DNA from: Aquincola tertiaricarbonis
Lineage (GTDB): Bacteria; Pseudomonadota; Gammaproteobacteria; Burkholderiales; Burkholderiaceae_C
Direction: 5' to 3'
Length of the DNA: 64,000 nt
NCBI RefSeq assembly: GCF_023573145.1
Contig: NZ_CP097636.1
Span: 124,001-188,000 of the forward strand
Shown here: positions 16,603 through 26,031 of the stretch, piece after piece
How the letters are laid out: each line of letters opens with the position of its first letter
How positions within the stretch are numbered: the first letter of the stretch is position 1
The notes under the pieces: generated by a model
Database searches by the model: none
Seen by the model: the letters and a program-made list of their open reading frames with translations, nothing else
What the model was told of the DNA's origin: nothing
Made by a program: the position numbers and the translations under genes

Positions 16603-17508
16603 TCACCCGAGTGTCCCCACCCGCCCCTTCAAAAAATCGATGAACAACCGCGTCTTCACCGGCAACTGCTGCCGGCGCGGGTGATAGATGTACAGCCCGT
16701 CGAAGCTCGGGCTGTACTTGGCCAGCACCTCCACCAAGCGGCCTTCGGCCACGTGCTTCGCGGCGGCTTCGGGCAGGGTGTGGCACAGGCCCAGGCCCTG
16801 GGCGGCGGCTTCCACCATCGTCAGCCAGTGGTTCACGATCAGCGGACCTTGCACGGTCAGTGAAACGATGCGGCGCTTTTCCAGAAACTCCCAGCGGTAC
16901 AAGGCGCCGCTGCTGGCCATGCGGTAGTTGATGCAGCGGTGCTGCAGCAGGTCGGCGGGCGCCTGCGGGGTGCCGTGCTGCGCCAGGTACTCGGGCGCTG
17001 CGTAGGTGCGCAAGCGGAATTCCCGTGTCAGCGGCACCGCGATCATGTCGCGCTGCAGTGATTCGCCCAGCCGTATGCCGGCGTCGAATCCTTCCTTCAC
17101 GATGTCCACCAGCGCGTCCTGGTAGGCCAGTTCCAGCGTCACCTGCGGGTGAAGGCGGTGAAACTCGCCCAGCAGCGGCTCGATCAGCAGCTGCCCCGCC
17201 ACCATCGGCAGCGTGATGCGCAGCAGGCCGCCGGGTACGCTGGCCTGGGTTTGCAGGTCTTCGGTGGCTTCTGCCAACCCGGCCAGCAGCGGGGCCACCC
17301 GCTCCCAGTAGGCGCGGCCGGCTTCGGTCAGGTTCACACTGCGGGTGGTGCGCTCGAACAGGCGCACGCCCAGGCGGGTTTCCAGCTTGCGGATGGTTTG
17401 TGACACTGCCGCAGGTGTGACCCCCAGCAGGGCCGCCGCGCCGCTGATGCTGCGCAGCTCCGCGGTGCGTGCAAAAGCCGTCATCGCGGCCAGAATGTCG
17501 GGGTTCAT
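16603..17508 (-). CDS. LysR-family regulator, beside molybdenum hydroxylase genes
   Basis: 301 residues. The start at MNPDILAAMTAFAR is used because the LysR helix-turn-helix (residues 5-60, ISGAAALLGVTPAAVSQTIRKLE) begins there; longer frames run into the divergent promoter. The effector domain pattern (SVPGGLLRITLPMVAGQLL, DAGIRLGESLQRDMIAVPL) is of the large group often called DsdC/PecT/CrgA-like. It is divergent from the iorA-like gene with an inverted repeat between them. It likely controls that operon and itself. Confidence 0.9.
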   Translation of the reverse strand: MNPDILAAMTAFARTAELRSISGAAALLGVTPAAVSQTIRKLETRLGVRLFERTTRSVNLTEAGRAYWERVAPLLAGLAEATEDLQTQASVPGGLLRITLPMVAGQLLIEPLLGEFHRLHPQVTLELAYQDALVDIVKEGFDAGIRLGESLQRDMIAVPLTREFRLRTYAAPEYLAQHGTPQAPADLLQHRCINYRMASSGALYRWEFLEKRRIVSLTVQGPLIVNHWLTMVEAAAQGLGLCHTLPEAAAKHVAEGRLVEVLAKYSPSFDGLYIYHPRRQQLPVKTRLFIDFLKGRVGTLG

Positions 17509-17520
17509 TCGTAAGCGGTG

Positions 17521-17560
17521 CTTAAAAGGGTATGCAGTTTTATTGTGTATGCCTTTCAAG
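17521..17560. promoter_or_regulatory. Candidate LysR operator/promoter between LysR and iorA-like gene
   Basis: CTTAAAAGG (17521-17529) and CCTTTCAAG (17552-17560) form an inverted repeat matching at 8 of 9 positions. It surrounds an A/T-rich centre with the direct repeat GTATGC at 17530-17535 and 17547-17552. It sits 12 bases upstream of the LysR start and about 40 bases before the oxidoreductase start. The symmetry and place suit a LysR binding site overlapping divergent promoters. Inference only. Confidence 0.45.
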
Positions 17561-17602
17561 TGGGCGGCAGCACACTCGCGGCTTCCCGTGAAAGCCACCG
17601 CC

Positions 17603-18064
17603 ATGACCACCTTGAACATCAACGGCCGCCGCATGGCCGTGGACGCTGACCCGTCCACCCCCATCCTCTGGGCGCTGCGCGACAAGCTGCAGCTCACCGG
17701 CACCAAGTTCGGCTGCGGCGCGGCGCTGTGCGGTGCCTGCACCGTGCACCTGGACGGCCAGGCCATCCGTGCCTGCGTCACGCCCATCAGCGCGGTGGGC
17801 CCCAACCAGCGCATCACCACCATCGAGGCGGTGGCCGACGACAAGGTGGGCAAGGCGGTGCAGGCCGCCTGGGTGCAGCACGACGTGGCCCAGTGCGGCT
17901 ACTGCCAGAGCGGCCAGATCATGAGCGCCACCGCGCTGCTCAAGCAGAACAGGAAGCCGACCGACGCCGACATCGACGCCGCCATGTCGGGCAACGTGTG
18001 CCGCTGCGGCACCTACGCCCGCATCCGCGCGGCCATCCACGACGCCGCCAAGGCACTGGCCTGA
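17603..18064 (+). CDS. Molybdenum hydroxylase 2Fe-2S subunit (IorA-like)
   Basis: 153 residues starting at [16 protein letters not shown]. Two iron-sulfur clusters are predicted. The plant-ferredoxin type cluster is in [17 protein letters not shown] plus a downstream Cys. The helical-domain cluster is in [10 protein letters not shown] and [11 protein letters not shown]. It passes electrons from the molybdenum subunit encoded next (11 bases later). No FAD subunit gene follows, as in isoquinoline 1-oxidoreductase and periplasmic aldehyde dehydrogenases that use cytochrome acceptors (family knowledge). It has no signal of its own and would travel with the Tat-tagged large subunit. Confidence 0.92.
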   Translation: MTTLNINGRRMAVDADPSTPILWALRDKLQLTGTKFGCGAALCGACTVHLDGQAIRACVTPISAVGPNQRITTIEAVADDKVGKAVQAAWVQHDVAQCGYCQSGQIMSATALLKQNRKPTDADIDAAMSGNVCRCGTYARIRAAIHDAAKALA

Positions 18065-18075
18065 AGGAGCCCGCG

Positions 18076-20298
18076 ATGACCGACACCACCGTGGCACGCA
18101 CCCCGGCGCTGCAGCGCCGCAGTTTCCTGAAGATGGCCGCCGGCAGCGGCTTTGCACTGGGCCTGTACCCGCTGGTGCAGGCGGCCGAGAACGGCGCCGC
18201 CGCCGCGCCGCAGGGCGCCGCCGTGGCCGCGGCCATGGCCGGCGAGCTCAAGCCCACGCAGCAGCCCGGCGCCTTCGTGCGCGTGGCCACCGATGGCACC
18301 GTGACCGTGATGGTGAACCGGCTGGACTTCGGCCAGGGCGTGCACACCTCGCTGCCCATGCTGGTGGCCGAAGAGCTGGACGCCGATTGGCGGAAGGTGC
18401 GCGCCGAGCTGGCGCCGGCCGGCGAGGCCTACAAGGACCCCGGCTTCGGCATCCAGATGGTCGGCGGCTCCAACTCCATCAAGAGCTCGTGGCTGCAGTA
18501 CCGCGAGCTGGGCGCCCGTGCCCGCGCGATGTTCGTGGCCGCGGCAGCGCAGAAGTGGCAGGTGCCGGCTTCGCAGGTGAGCGTGGCCCATGGTGTGGTC
18601 AGCGCCGGCAGCCGCCGCGCCACCTTCGGTGAGCTGGCCGAGGCGGCGATGCGCCAGCCGGTGCCTGCCACCGTGGTGCTCAAGCAGCCGGCCGACTTCA
18701 AGATCATCGGCCGGCCCACGCGCCGGCTGGACGCGGCGCTGAAGTCCAGCGGCCGCCAGTCCTTCGGCATCGACCTGCGGCCGCCGAAGGCCGCGGTGGC
18801 GCTGATCGTGCGGCCGCCGGTGTTCGGCGCGCAGCTGGCCACGGTGGACGACAGCAAGGCGCTGGCGGTCAAGGGCGTGCACAAGGTGCTGCGCGTGCCG
18901 CTGGACCGCGGCGCCAGCGGCCTGGCCGTGGTGGCCGATGGCTACTGGACGGCCAAGATGGGCCGCGACGCGCTGGCCCCCACCTGGAACACCGACGGCG
19001 TGGAAAAGGTGAGCACCGACGCACTGCTGCAGCGCTACAGCGAGCTGGCGCGCCAGCCGGGTCTGAAGGCCAAGGTGGCCGACACCAGCGCGCTGGCCAC
19101 GGCGCCGCGCCGCATCAGCGCCGAGTACCGCTTTCCGTACCTGGCGCATGCGCCGATGGAGCCGCTGAACTGCGTGATCGACTTCCGCGGTGATGCCTGC
19201 ACGGTGCACATCGGCTCGCAGTTCCAGACCATCGACCAGGCCGCGGTGGCGGCCACGCTGGGCCTGAAGCCCGAGCAGGTGACGCTGAACACCGCGATGG
19301 CCGGCGGCGGCTTCGGCCGGCGCGGCGTGCCTTCGTCCGACTATGTGGTGGAAGCCGCGCAGGTGGCCAAGGCCTGGCGCGCGGCCGGTGGCCAGGGTGC
19401 GGTGCAGCTGATGTGGAGCCGCGAGGACGACATCCGCGGCGGCTACTACCGCCCGCTGCACGTGCACCGCGCCGAGATCGGCCTGGATGCGCAGGGCAAG
19501 GTGCTGGCCTGGCAGCACACCATCGTGGGCCAGTCCATCCTCAAGGGCACGCCGTTCGAGCCCTTCATGGTGAAGAACGGGGTGGACTCGGTGTCCACCG
19601 AAGGCGTGGTGGACACGCCCTACGGCTTCCCGCTGGCCCTGGACGTGCACCATCCGCAGGTCAACGTGCCGGTGCTGTGGTGGCGCTCGGTGGGCCACAC
19701 GCACACCGCCTTCGTGATGGAGACGCTGGTCGACGAGCTGGCCGCCGCCGCGGGGCAGGATCCGGTGGCCTACCGCCGTCAGTTGCTGGGCGACCGGCAC
19801 CCGCGCATCCGCGCCGCGCTGGACCTGGCGGTGGCCCGCTCGGGTTATGGCCAGCGCAAGCTGCCGGCCGGCCAGGCCTGGGGCGTGGCGGTGCATGAGT
19901 CGTTCTCGTCCGTCGTCGCCTACGTGGTGGAAGCCTCGGTGGTGGACAAGCAGCCGGTGCTGCACCGCGTGACGGCCGGCGTGCACTGCAACTTCGCCGT
20001 CAACCCGATGACGGTGGAAACGCAGGTGCAGGGCGCGGTGGTGATGGCGCTGAGCACCACGCTGCCGGGCGCCGCCATCACGCTGAAGGACGGCGTGGTG
20101 GAGCAGAGCAACTTCGGCGACTACACCGTGGCCCGCCTGAACCAGATGCCCCGGGTGGACGTGCACATCGTGCCCAGCACCGAGGCCCCCACCGGCATGG
20201 GCGAGCCCGGCCTGCCGCCGCTGGCCCCGGCGCTGGCCAATGCGGTGGCCGCGCTCACCGGCCAGCGTCTGCGGGCGCTGCCGTTCCAGCTGGCCTGA
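18076..20298 (+). CDS. Molybdopterin-binding hydroxylase large subunit (IorB-like, Tat-exported)
   Basis: 740 residues preceded by AAGGAG. The Tat signal [17 protein letters not shown] near residues 15-31 marks a periplasmic enzyme. Cofactor motifs include [45 protein letters not shown] and the C-terminal [18 protein letters not shown], which carries the catalytic Glu (GEPG). It belongs to the xanthine oxidase family, in the isoquinoline 1-oxidoreductase/aldehyde dehydrogenase branch that works without an FAD subunit. The substrate is probably an N-heterocycle or aldehyde, not known. Its last 44 bases overlap the convergent EAL gene. Confidence 0.93.
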   Translation: MTDTTVARTPALQRRSFLKMAAGSGFALGLYPLVQAAENGAAAAPQGAAVAAAMAGELKPTQQPGAFVRVATDGTVTVMVNRLDFGQGVHTSLPMLVAEELDADWRKVRAELAPAGEAYKDPGFGIQMVGGSNSIKSSWLQYRELGARARAMFVAAAAQKWQVPASQVSVAHGVVSAGSRRATFGELAEAAMRQPVPATVVLKQPADFKIIGRPTRRLDAALKSSGRQSFGIDLRPPKAAVALIVRPPVFGAQLATVDDSKALAVKGVHKVLRVPLDRGASGLAVVADGYWTAKMGRDALAPTWNTDGVEKVSTDALLQRYSELARQPGLKAKVADTSALATAPRRISAEYRFPYLAHAPMEPLNCVIDFRGDACTVHIGSQFQTIDQAAVAATLGLKPEQVTLNTAMAGGGFGRRGVPSSDYVVEAAQVAKAWRAAGGQGAVQLMWSREDDIRGGYYRPLHVHRAEIGLDAQGKVLAWQHTIVGQSILKGTPFEPFMVKNGVDSVSTEGVVDTPYGFPLALDVHHPQVNVPVLWWRSVGHTHTAFVMETLVDELAAAAGQDPVAYRRQLLGDRHPRIRAALDLAVARSGYGQRKLPAGQAWGVAVHESFSSVVAYVVEASVVDKQPVLHRVTAGVHCNFAVNPMTVETQVQGAVVMALSTTLPGAAITLKDGVVEQSNFGDYTVARLNQMPRVDVHIVPSTEAPTGMGEPGLPPLAPALANAVAALTGQRLRALPFQLA

Positions 20299-22894
20299 GT
20301 GCGGCGGCCAGGTGCTCTTCGATGGGCGCCGGCCGCGCGTACAGGTAGCCCTGGTGCTGCACGCAGCCCAGGGCCAGCAGCCAGTCGCTTTCGCGCGCGG
20401 TCTCCACGCCTTCGGCCAGCGGCGTGATGCCCATGCTGCGCGCCAGTTGCACCATCGCGCTGACGATGCGCAGGTTGCTGGCATCGTCGGTGCGGCCGCG
20501 CACGAAGCTCTGGTCGATCTTCAGCACGTCGATGGGCATGCGCGTCAGGTAGCTCAGCGACGAATAGCCGGTGCCGAAGTCGTCGAGGTAGATGGCCGGC
20601 CCCAGCGCCCGCAACTGGGTGATGCGGTCGATGCAGATGTCGGGGTCGTCCATGAAGGCCGACTCGGTGATTTCCAGCGCCAGGCGCCGGGCCGGCAGCC
20701 CGCTGGCCGCCAGTGCCTGACGCACCGTGGCCACGAAGTCGGTTTCCATCAGCTGCCGCGGCGACACGTTGACTGACACCCGCGCTTCTGGAAAGGCGGC
20801 GCACACGTCGCTGCGCATGAAGGTATGGCAGGCCGCGGTCAGCGCCATCTCGCCCAGCGCCAGGATGTGGCCGGTTTCTTCGGCGATGGCGATGAAGTCG
20901 GCCGGCGAGATGACCTCGCCGCTGGCGGTGCGCCAGCGCATCAATGATTCGAAGGCCAGCACCTGGCCGCTGCGGCCATCGGTGACGGGCTGGAACACCA
21001 TGTAGGGCTCGCGCCGCTCGATGGCCTGCGGCAGTGCCAGCTCGATGCGGCGCGCCCGCTCGCGCTGGCGGCGGTAGCTTTCGTCGTGCACCACATAGCC
21101 CGGCCGCACATGCTGGCAGGCCCGGCGCGAGGCCAGCGTGGCATTGGTCAGCAGCACGCCCACTTCGCCGATGGTGCCCACGGCCACGCCCACGCGGCCG
21201 GGCACGTACATCAGCGCATCGCCGTAGGCCAGCGGCTCTTCGCAGGCGCGGGCGATCTCGTCGGCCTGCTGCGCCAGCGCTTCGGGCGGGCTGGCCGCCA
21301 GGCCCACCAGCGCGAACTCGCGGCTGCCCACCTGCGCGATCAGGTAGCGCTGGCCGAAGCGGGCCACCAGCTGGCCGGCCAGCGTGCGCACCAGGCCGGC
21401 CGCGAAGTCGGCGCCCAGCGTCAGCGTCACGTCTTCCAGCCGCACCAGCAGCAGCAGGAACACGGTGCAGGGCGCGGTGGGCGTGCCGGCTTCGGCCACC
21501 CGGTGCAGCAGTCCCATGCGGTTGAAGAGGCCGCTGTCGGGGTGGTGGAAGGCCTGGTGCTGCAGCAGCTGGTGCATGGCCGCGAACTCGGCCAGCGTGT
21601 CGTTGAAGCGGTCGATCAGCGCGCGCCAGTCGCCGCGGAACAGCGTGCCGTCGGCGCGCACGCTCAGATCGCCGCGGGCCACGCTTTCGCGGGTGCGGCG
21701 CATCTCGCTGCTCAGCAGGCCGATGGTGTCGATCAGCACCTGCACGCCCTGCGCCATCTGGCCCACCTCGTCGCGCCGCTGGTAGCCGACGATGGTGCCC
21801 AGGTTGCCGTTGACGGTGGCCTGGGCGGCGCTGGCCACCTGCTGCAGCGGCACGGCGATGGAGCGGTACAGCAGCCACATCGCCTGCGACAGCGTGCCGA
21901 TCAGCAGCGCGCCCAGCACCGAGATCACGATCAACCGCCGGCGGGTGTCGGCGGTCTGCTGCTCGGCCAGCCGCACGAAGTTCATCGCCGCCAGCTGGCG
22001 CGACTGCTGGCTCAGCACCACCATGCGGTCGGCATCGTCCAGCAGCGGGCCCCAGCGCGGCCGGAAGCTCACCGACCAGGCGCCGACACTGAGCTTGTCC
22101 GCCAGCTCCTTGATCGACCGGTACTCATGGCGTTCGGCCAGCGCCCGCGCCTGGGCGGCGATGTCGGGGTCGGTGTGGGCCATCAGCTGTGCCAGCAGGT
22201 GGTCGGCGCGGTAGGCGGCATCCAGCAGCGGCGTCACCACCTGGCGGTCCTGCGTGAGGTTGCCGCCGCGGCTGGCGTGTTCCATGCGGCGCAGCGCCGA
22301 GGACTGGCGTGCGAGCTCCTCCACCAGCATCGCGGCCGTCACCAGGCTGTGGGTGCGTGAACCCAGCGCGGGCGAGATGCAGCGCTCCTCCACCTGCGCC
22401 GCGATGCGGAACAGCTGGCGCACCGGCATCGTGTACAGGTGCACCGCGGTGTCCTCGCGCATCACCGACTGGTCGACCCGGGCGCGCAGGCGCTGCAGGT
22501 AGTCGGGCAGGTGGGCCAGGGATTCGTCGTCGCCGATGGCCTGGCGCACCGCGTCGGAGCCGGCAATGAAGCTCGAGAGTGCGGCCGTGGCTTCGTCCAC
22601 CTCGCCGCGGGCCGTGACCTGGCGGGCCTGCAGGCCTTCTTCGCCGGTGGCGACGGCCTGGGCCAGCTCGCGCTCGCGCGCCAGCGCCAGCAGCAGGCGG
22701 TCGACATGGCGGCCGAAGTGCAGGCCCTGCAACGAGCGGTCGTGCAGCAACAGGCGCTGCGCCTGGGCGTAGACGATCACGGCCAGCAAGGTCAGCACCA
22801 CGGTGCCGGCCAGCACCGTCAGCAGGGCCAGCCGGTCGGCCAGCTGCCGCTGCCCCTGCCGCCGGGCGCGCCACAGCCGTTGCAGCGCGTTCAT
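20255..22894 (-). CDS. Membrane-bound EAL-domain cyclic di-GMP phosphodiesterase with degenerate GGDEF
   Basis: An 879-residue sensor. A first helix (about 22-44) is followed by a periplasmic helical domain of some 270 residues that resembles nitrate/nitrite-sensing (NIT) modules. A second helix (LIVISVLGALLIGTLSQAMWLLY), a HAMP domain and a second HAMP-like stretch come next. The GGDEF domain has GSREF in place of the catalytic loop. The EAL domain reads ESLMRW (ExLxR kept), NVSPRQL, EITES, DDFGTGYSSL, KIDQSFV and AEGVET, so the metal- and substrate-binding residues look complete and it should cut cyclic di-GMP. Its start overlaps the upstream binding-protein stop by 4 bases. Confidence 0.9.
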   Translation of the reverse strand: MNALQRLWRARRQGQRQLADRLALLTVLAGTVVLTLLAVIVYAQAQRLLLHDRSLQGLHFGRHVDRLLLALARERELAQAVATGEEGLQARQVTARGEVDEATAALSSFIAGSDAVRQAIGDDESLAHLPDYLQRLRARVDQSVMREDTAVHLYTMPVRQLFRIAAQVEERCISPALGSRTHSLVTAAMLVEELARQSSALRRMEHASRGGNLTQDRQVVTPLLDAAYRADHLLAQLMAHTDPDIAAQARALAERHEYRSIKELADKLSVGAWSVSFRPRWGPLLDDADRMVVLSQQSRQLAAMNFVRLAEQQTADTRRRLIVISVLGALLIGTLSQAMWLLYRSIAVPLQQVASAAQATVNGNLGTIVGYQRRDEVGQMAQGVQVLIDTIGLLSSEMRRTRESVARGDLSVRADGTLFRGDWRALIDRFNDTLAEFAAMHQLLQHQAFHHPDSGLFNRMGLLHRVAEAGTPTAPCTVFLLLLVRLEDVTLTLGADFAAGLVRTLAGQLVARFGQRYLIAQVGSREFALVGLAASPPEALAQQADEIARACEEPLAYGDALMYVPGRVGVAVGTIGEVGVLLTNATLASRRACQHVRPGYVVHDESYRRQRERARRIELALPQAIERREPYMVFQPVTDGRSGQVLAFESLMRWRTASGEVISPADFIAIAEETGHILALGEMALTAACHTFMRSDVCAAFPEARVSVNVSPRQLMETDFVATVRQALAASGLPARRLALEITESAFMDDPDICIDRITQLRALGPAIYLDDFGTGYSSLSYLTRMPIDVLKIDQSFVRGRTDDASNLRIVSAMVQLARSMGITPLAEGVETARESDWLLALGCVQHQGYLYARPAPIEEHLAAALRPAGTAAPADAGR

Positions 22895-24276
22895 CTTGAC
22901 GCTCCTTCCGCCGGTGGGGCGGCCGCGCCACGGTGGGCGCCGGCCGCGTCCTGTGTGCGGCGCCATTGCTCCCAGGCTGCATCGATGCGGTTGGTGACCG
23001 TGTTCACCGAAGCGCCCTTCACGCTGTCCACCATCGCGGTCCAGAAGGCGGCGGTGCCCACCACGGCGGGCATCAGGTCGGAGGCGTCCATGCGCATCAG
23101 CGTGGCCTGCTGCCAAGCCACCGCCAGGCGTGCCGACAGCGGCTCCAGGTAGGAGCCGGGCTGCACGTCCTTGTGGCCCGAGAGGTAGGCGCCTGCCGCC
23201 GCCCGGCGGCGGCCGAACTCGGCCGAGGCCATGTAGCGCAGCACCGTCAGCGTTTCCGGCCGCAGGTTCAGCGGTGCCGCCACGTCGCCGGCCACCAGCA
23301 GCGGCTGCTCGTCGGCCTGCTGGCCGGGCAGCAGGAAGAAGTCGATCGCTTCACCCGGACCGATGTGCCCGGGGTCGGGGAACTCGGAGGTCACCCATTC
23401 GGAGTTGCGCATCATCAGGCAGCTGGCCGGATCGCTGGCGAACTGGCGGGCCGCTTCTTCCACGTAGGTGGTGAGCACATGCTGCGGGCCGCCCGCCACC
23501 ATGCCCGGCGTGCGCACCAGGCGGTCCCAGCGGGTGAAGGCGCGGCGCACTGGCGGTGAGCTGAAGGGCAGCTCCAGCGCTACCCAGCGGTCGTATTCCT
23601 CGGGGCTGGCGTCGCGCAGCATGAATTCCTCGACCCAGTCGGTGCCCACCCAGCCGGTGGCGCCGCGTGCCGCGATGCCGATGCACCAGGGCGCCAGGCC
23701 GGCCTGGATCATCTGCCGCTCCAGCGTGGCCAGCTCCGCCAGCGTGCGCGGCGGCTGCCAGCCATGCGCTTCGAACAGCGTGCGCCGGTACCACACCAGG
23801 CTCTTGATGGCCACGCGGGCCCACAGGCCGTAGTGCCGGTCGCCCTGGCGCAGCAGCGGGTCGATGAAGGGCGGGAAGTCACGCACCACCGCCTGCGCGA
23901 GGTCCTCGGGCAGCGGCTGCACCAGCCCGGCGGCCACCATCTCGCGGAACAGGCCCGGCTGCGCGAACACCGCGATGTCGGGCGCATCGAAGCCCGGCGT
24001 GGCCACGTACACATGGTCGGCAAAGTCGCCACCGACCGCGCGGATCACCACCTGGATGCCGTCGCTGTAGGCCAGCGGCGCCAGGGCCTGCTGGTAGCGG
24101 GCGCTGTCCTGCAGCGAGAAGGAGGTGAGCAGCGTGACACGGCGCGTGGCCGCGGCCGCAGCCTGCGGGCCCGGGCTGCTGGCCGTCTGGTCACGCCATT
24201 GCCACAGCAGCACCACCAACGCCGCCACACAGGCGACCAGCGCGCGTGCGGGCGTGATGCACTTGCGGATGTTCAC
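22891..24276 (-). CDS. Family 1 extracellular solute-binding protein, operon partner of the EAL sensor
   Basis: 461 residues. The N-terminal helix (ALVACVAALVVLLWQW, about 12-27) has no clear cleavage site and may stay as a membrane anchor. The mature part has the two-lobe sugar-binding-protein pattern: VTLLTSFSLQDSARYQQALAPL, DIAVFAQPGLFREMVAAGLVQPL, YGLWARVAIKSLVWYRRTLFEAHGW and CLMMRNSEWVTSEF. No permease or ATPase gene lies nearby. The only companion is the EAL sensor gene, coupled by an ATGA overlap, so a role as ligand receptor for signalling is more likely than transport (inference). Confidence 0.85.
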   Translation of the reverse strand: MNIRKCITPARALVACVAALVVLLWQWRDQTASSPGPQAAAAATRRVTLLTSFSLQDSARYQQALAPLAYSDGIQVVIRAVGGDFADHVYVATPGFDAPDIAVFAQPGLFREMVAAGLVQPLPEDLAQAVVRDFPPFIDPLLRQGDRHYGLWARVAIKSLVWYRRTLFEAHGWQPPRTLAELATLERQMIQAGLAPWCIGIAARGATGWVGTDWVEEFMLRDASPEEYDRWVALELPFSSPPVRRAFTRWDRLVRTPGMVAGGPQHVLTTYVEEAARQFASDPASCLMMRNSEWVTSEFPDPGHIGPGEAIDFFLLPGQQADEQPLLVAGDVAAPLNLRPETLTVLRYMASAEFGRRRAAAGAYLSGHKDVQPGSYLEPLSARLAVAWQQATLMRMDASDLMPAVVGTAAFWTAMVDSVKGASVNTVTNRIDAAWEQWRRTQDAAGAHRGAAAPPAEGASR

Positions 24277-24482
24277 GGGCAGCCTTCTTCAGAAGGTGCG
24301 CCGGCATGAACTGCACGGGCCGCCGGTGCGCCTGGGTGAGCCAAGGTGCGAAACGGCGGCACCGTCGCGCTGATTCAGGCGGCCGATCGTCGGCCCCGAG
24401 CGCTGGTGGGCACGGTACATGCCGGGCAAGGCGCCGTCAAACGCGGCCGGCGTGGCCGCATGGACATGGACAAGGAGAAGGG

Positions 24483-24857
24483 ATGACGAGACGACTTGCA
24501 CACGGCCTGGGCCGACGACCCACCACGGCGCCGCGCTGGCCCCGGCACGCGGCTGCGGCCCTCACGGCGGCTGCCGCCTTCGGCCTGGCGGGCTGCGCGC
24601 TGCCGCCGCTGTCTTCACCTGCTGGCGCACCGGTGACCTACGACTGCGAAGACGGTCTGCGCCTGACGGTGGCCTATGGCTCCGACGTCGCGCAGGTGAG
24701 CCTGCCCGACGGCCGCACGCTGGCGCTGCCGCAGCAGCCCAGCGGCTCGGGCATGCGCTATGCGCAAGGGCCGAACGAGCTGCGCGGCAAAGGCAGCGAG
24801 ATCACCTGGGCGGTGGCCGATCGCATTCCCACCAACTGCATCGCCCGCCCGCGTTGA
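24483..24857 (+). CDS. MliC-like lysozyme-inhibitor lipoprotein
   Basis: 124 residues preceded by AAGGAGAAGGG. After a long basic N-terminus comes a lipoprotein signal with lipobox LAGC (Cys about residue 38). The mature domain matches MliC/PliC: a YDCEDGLRLTVAYG start, VSLPDGRTLALPQQPSGSGMRY, an NELRGKGSEITW strand and the final TNC cysteine pairing with the first. Such proteins in the envelope block C-type lysozyme. The 206 bases upstream hold no gene that I can see. Confidence 0.85.
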   Translation: MTRRLAHGLGRRPTTAPRWPRHAAAALTAAAAFGLAGCALPPLSSPAGAPVTYDCEDGLRLTVAYGSDVAQVSLPDGRTLALPQQPSGSGMRYAQGPNELRGKGSEITWAVADRIPTNCIARPR

Positions 24858-24872
24858 GCGGGCCGGCGGCCG

Positions 24873-25880
24873 TTACACCACGCAACCGGCCTCGGGTGCG
24901 GCGCCGCCATCGCCCACCGACAGCGGCGCCGGAATCACGTAACCGTAGCGCGAGGCCGTCAGCTCGGCCAGGATGGCCACCGCGATCTCCGGTGGCGTGC
25001 GGGCGCCGTTCTTGATGCCGACCGGGCCGTGCAGGCGGTCGAGCTGCGCATCGGTGAGGCCGAAGTGCTCCTTCAGCCGTGCCTTGCGCTTGGCCTGGTT
25101 CACGCGCGATCCGATGGCGCCCACGTAGAAGGCCGGGCTGGCCAGCGCCTCCATCAGCGCCAGGTCGTCCAGCTTGGGGTCGTGCGTCAGCGCCACGATG
25201 GCGGTGTGGCCATCGGGCTTCAGCTCGGCCACCACGTCGTCGGGCATGCCGCGCAGCAGCCGCGCGCCGGGCACGTCCCAGCCGGTGGCGTATTCCTCGC
25301 GTGGGTCGCAGATCAGCACCTGGTAGTCCAGCGCCTGCGCCATTGTGGCCAGGTAGTGCGTCATCTGGCCGGCACCGATCAGCAGCAGCCGCCAGCTGGG
25401 GCCGTGGGTGGTGGTCAGCGTGGTGTCGGTCAGCTGCAGCACGTCGCCCTCGCTGGGCGGTTGCAGCTCCACCTGGCCGTCGGCCAGCCGCAGCACGCGG
25501 CGGATGCGGTCGCCCTGCTGCAGCACCGCCAGCAGCTCGGGGATGCGCGACTGCGGGCCCACCGGCTCCAGCACCAGCTCCAGCGTGCCGCCGCAGGGCA
25601 GGCCGAAGCGGGTGGCTTCTTCAGCCCCCACGCCGTAACGCACCACTTCGGGTGCGGTGAGGGTCAAGGCACCGTCGCGCACCTTGGAGATCAGGTCGTC
25701 CTCGATGCAGCCGCCCGACACGCTGCCGGCGATCTGCCCGTCGTCGCGCACCGCCACCACCGAGCCCACCGGCCGCGGCGCCGAGCCCCAGGTGCGGGTG
25801 ATGGTGCCCAGCACCACGCGACGACCTTCGGCCTGCCAGCTGGCCAGCTGCCGAAGAATGTTGAGATCCACGTTATCCAT
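24873..25880 (-). CDS. xdhC: XdhC-family molybdenum cofactor chaperone
   Basis: 335 residues from MDNVDLNILRQLASWQ; the upstream frame runs into the divergent promoter. The N-terminal XdhC/CoxI domain has VLGTITRTWGSAPRPVGS and SVSGGCIEDDL, whose Cys is needed to hold the sulfurated molybdenum cofactor (family knowledge). The C-terminal Rossmann domain has LIGAGQMTHYLATMAQALDYQVLICDPR and FYVGAIGSRVNQAKRKARL. It inserts sulfurated cofactor into xanthine-oxidase-family enzymes. It is divergent from coxSLM, its likely client, with the IorB-like enzyme a possible second one. Confidence 0.92.
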   Translation of the reverse strand: MDNVDLNILRQLASWQAEGRRVVLGTITRTWGSAPRPVGSVVAVRDDGQIAGSVSGGCIEDDLISKVRDGALTLTAPEVVRYGVGAEEATRFGLPCGGTLELVLEPVGPQSRIPELLAVLQQGDRIRRVLRLADGQVELQPPSEGDVLQLTDTTLTTTHGPSWRLLLIGAGQMTHYLATMAQALDYQVLICDPREEYATGWDVPGARLLRGMPDDVVAELKPDGHTAIVALTHDPKLDDLALMEALASPAFYVGAIGSRVNQAKRKARLKEHFGLTDAQLDRLHGPVGIKNGARTPPEIAVAILAELTASRYGYVIPAPLSVGDGGAAPEAGCVV

Positions 25881-26031
25881 TCGGGGACGATAGCGCCAAG
25901 CACACATCCTTGCACAGGCAAGGACGCGGGTTTTCCCGTCGGTGCAAGGCCGGATGGCCTGCCCTAGCATGCGTCGGCGGCCGTGGTTGGGCTTCGATCG
26001 CGGCATTCGGCATTCCTAGGAGACAAACCCC

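Noticed and set aside
17345..17602. A longer start for the IorA-like gene (86 extra codons)
   Set aside because: The added part overlaps the divergent LysR gene and promoter, and the conserved ferredoxin domain begins at MTTLNING.
18013..20484. An 823-codon minus-strand frame opposite the IorB-like gene
   Set aside because: Composition is His/Arg/Gly-rich, as for other shadows; the plus strand carries a clear molybdenum hydroxylase.
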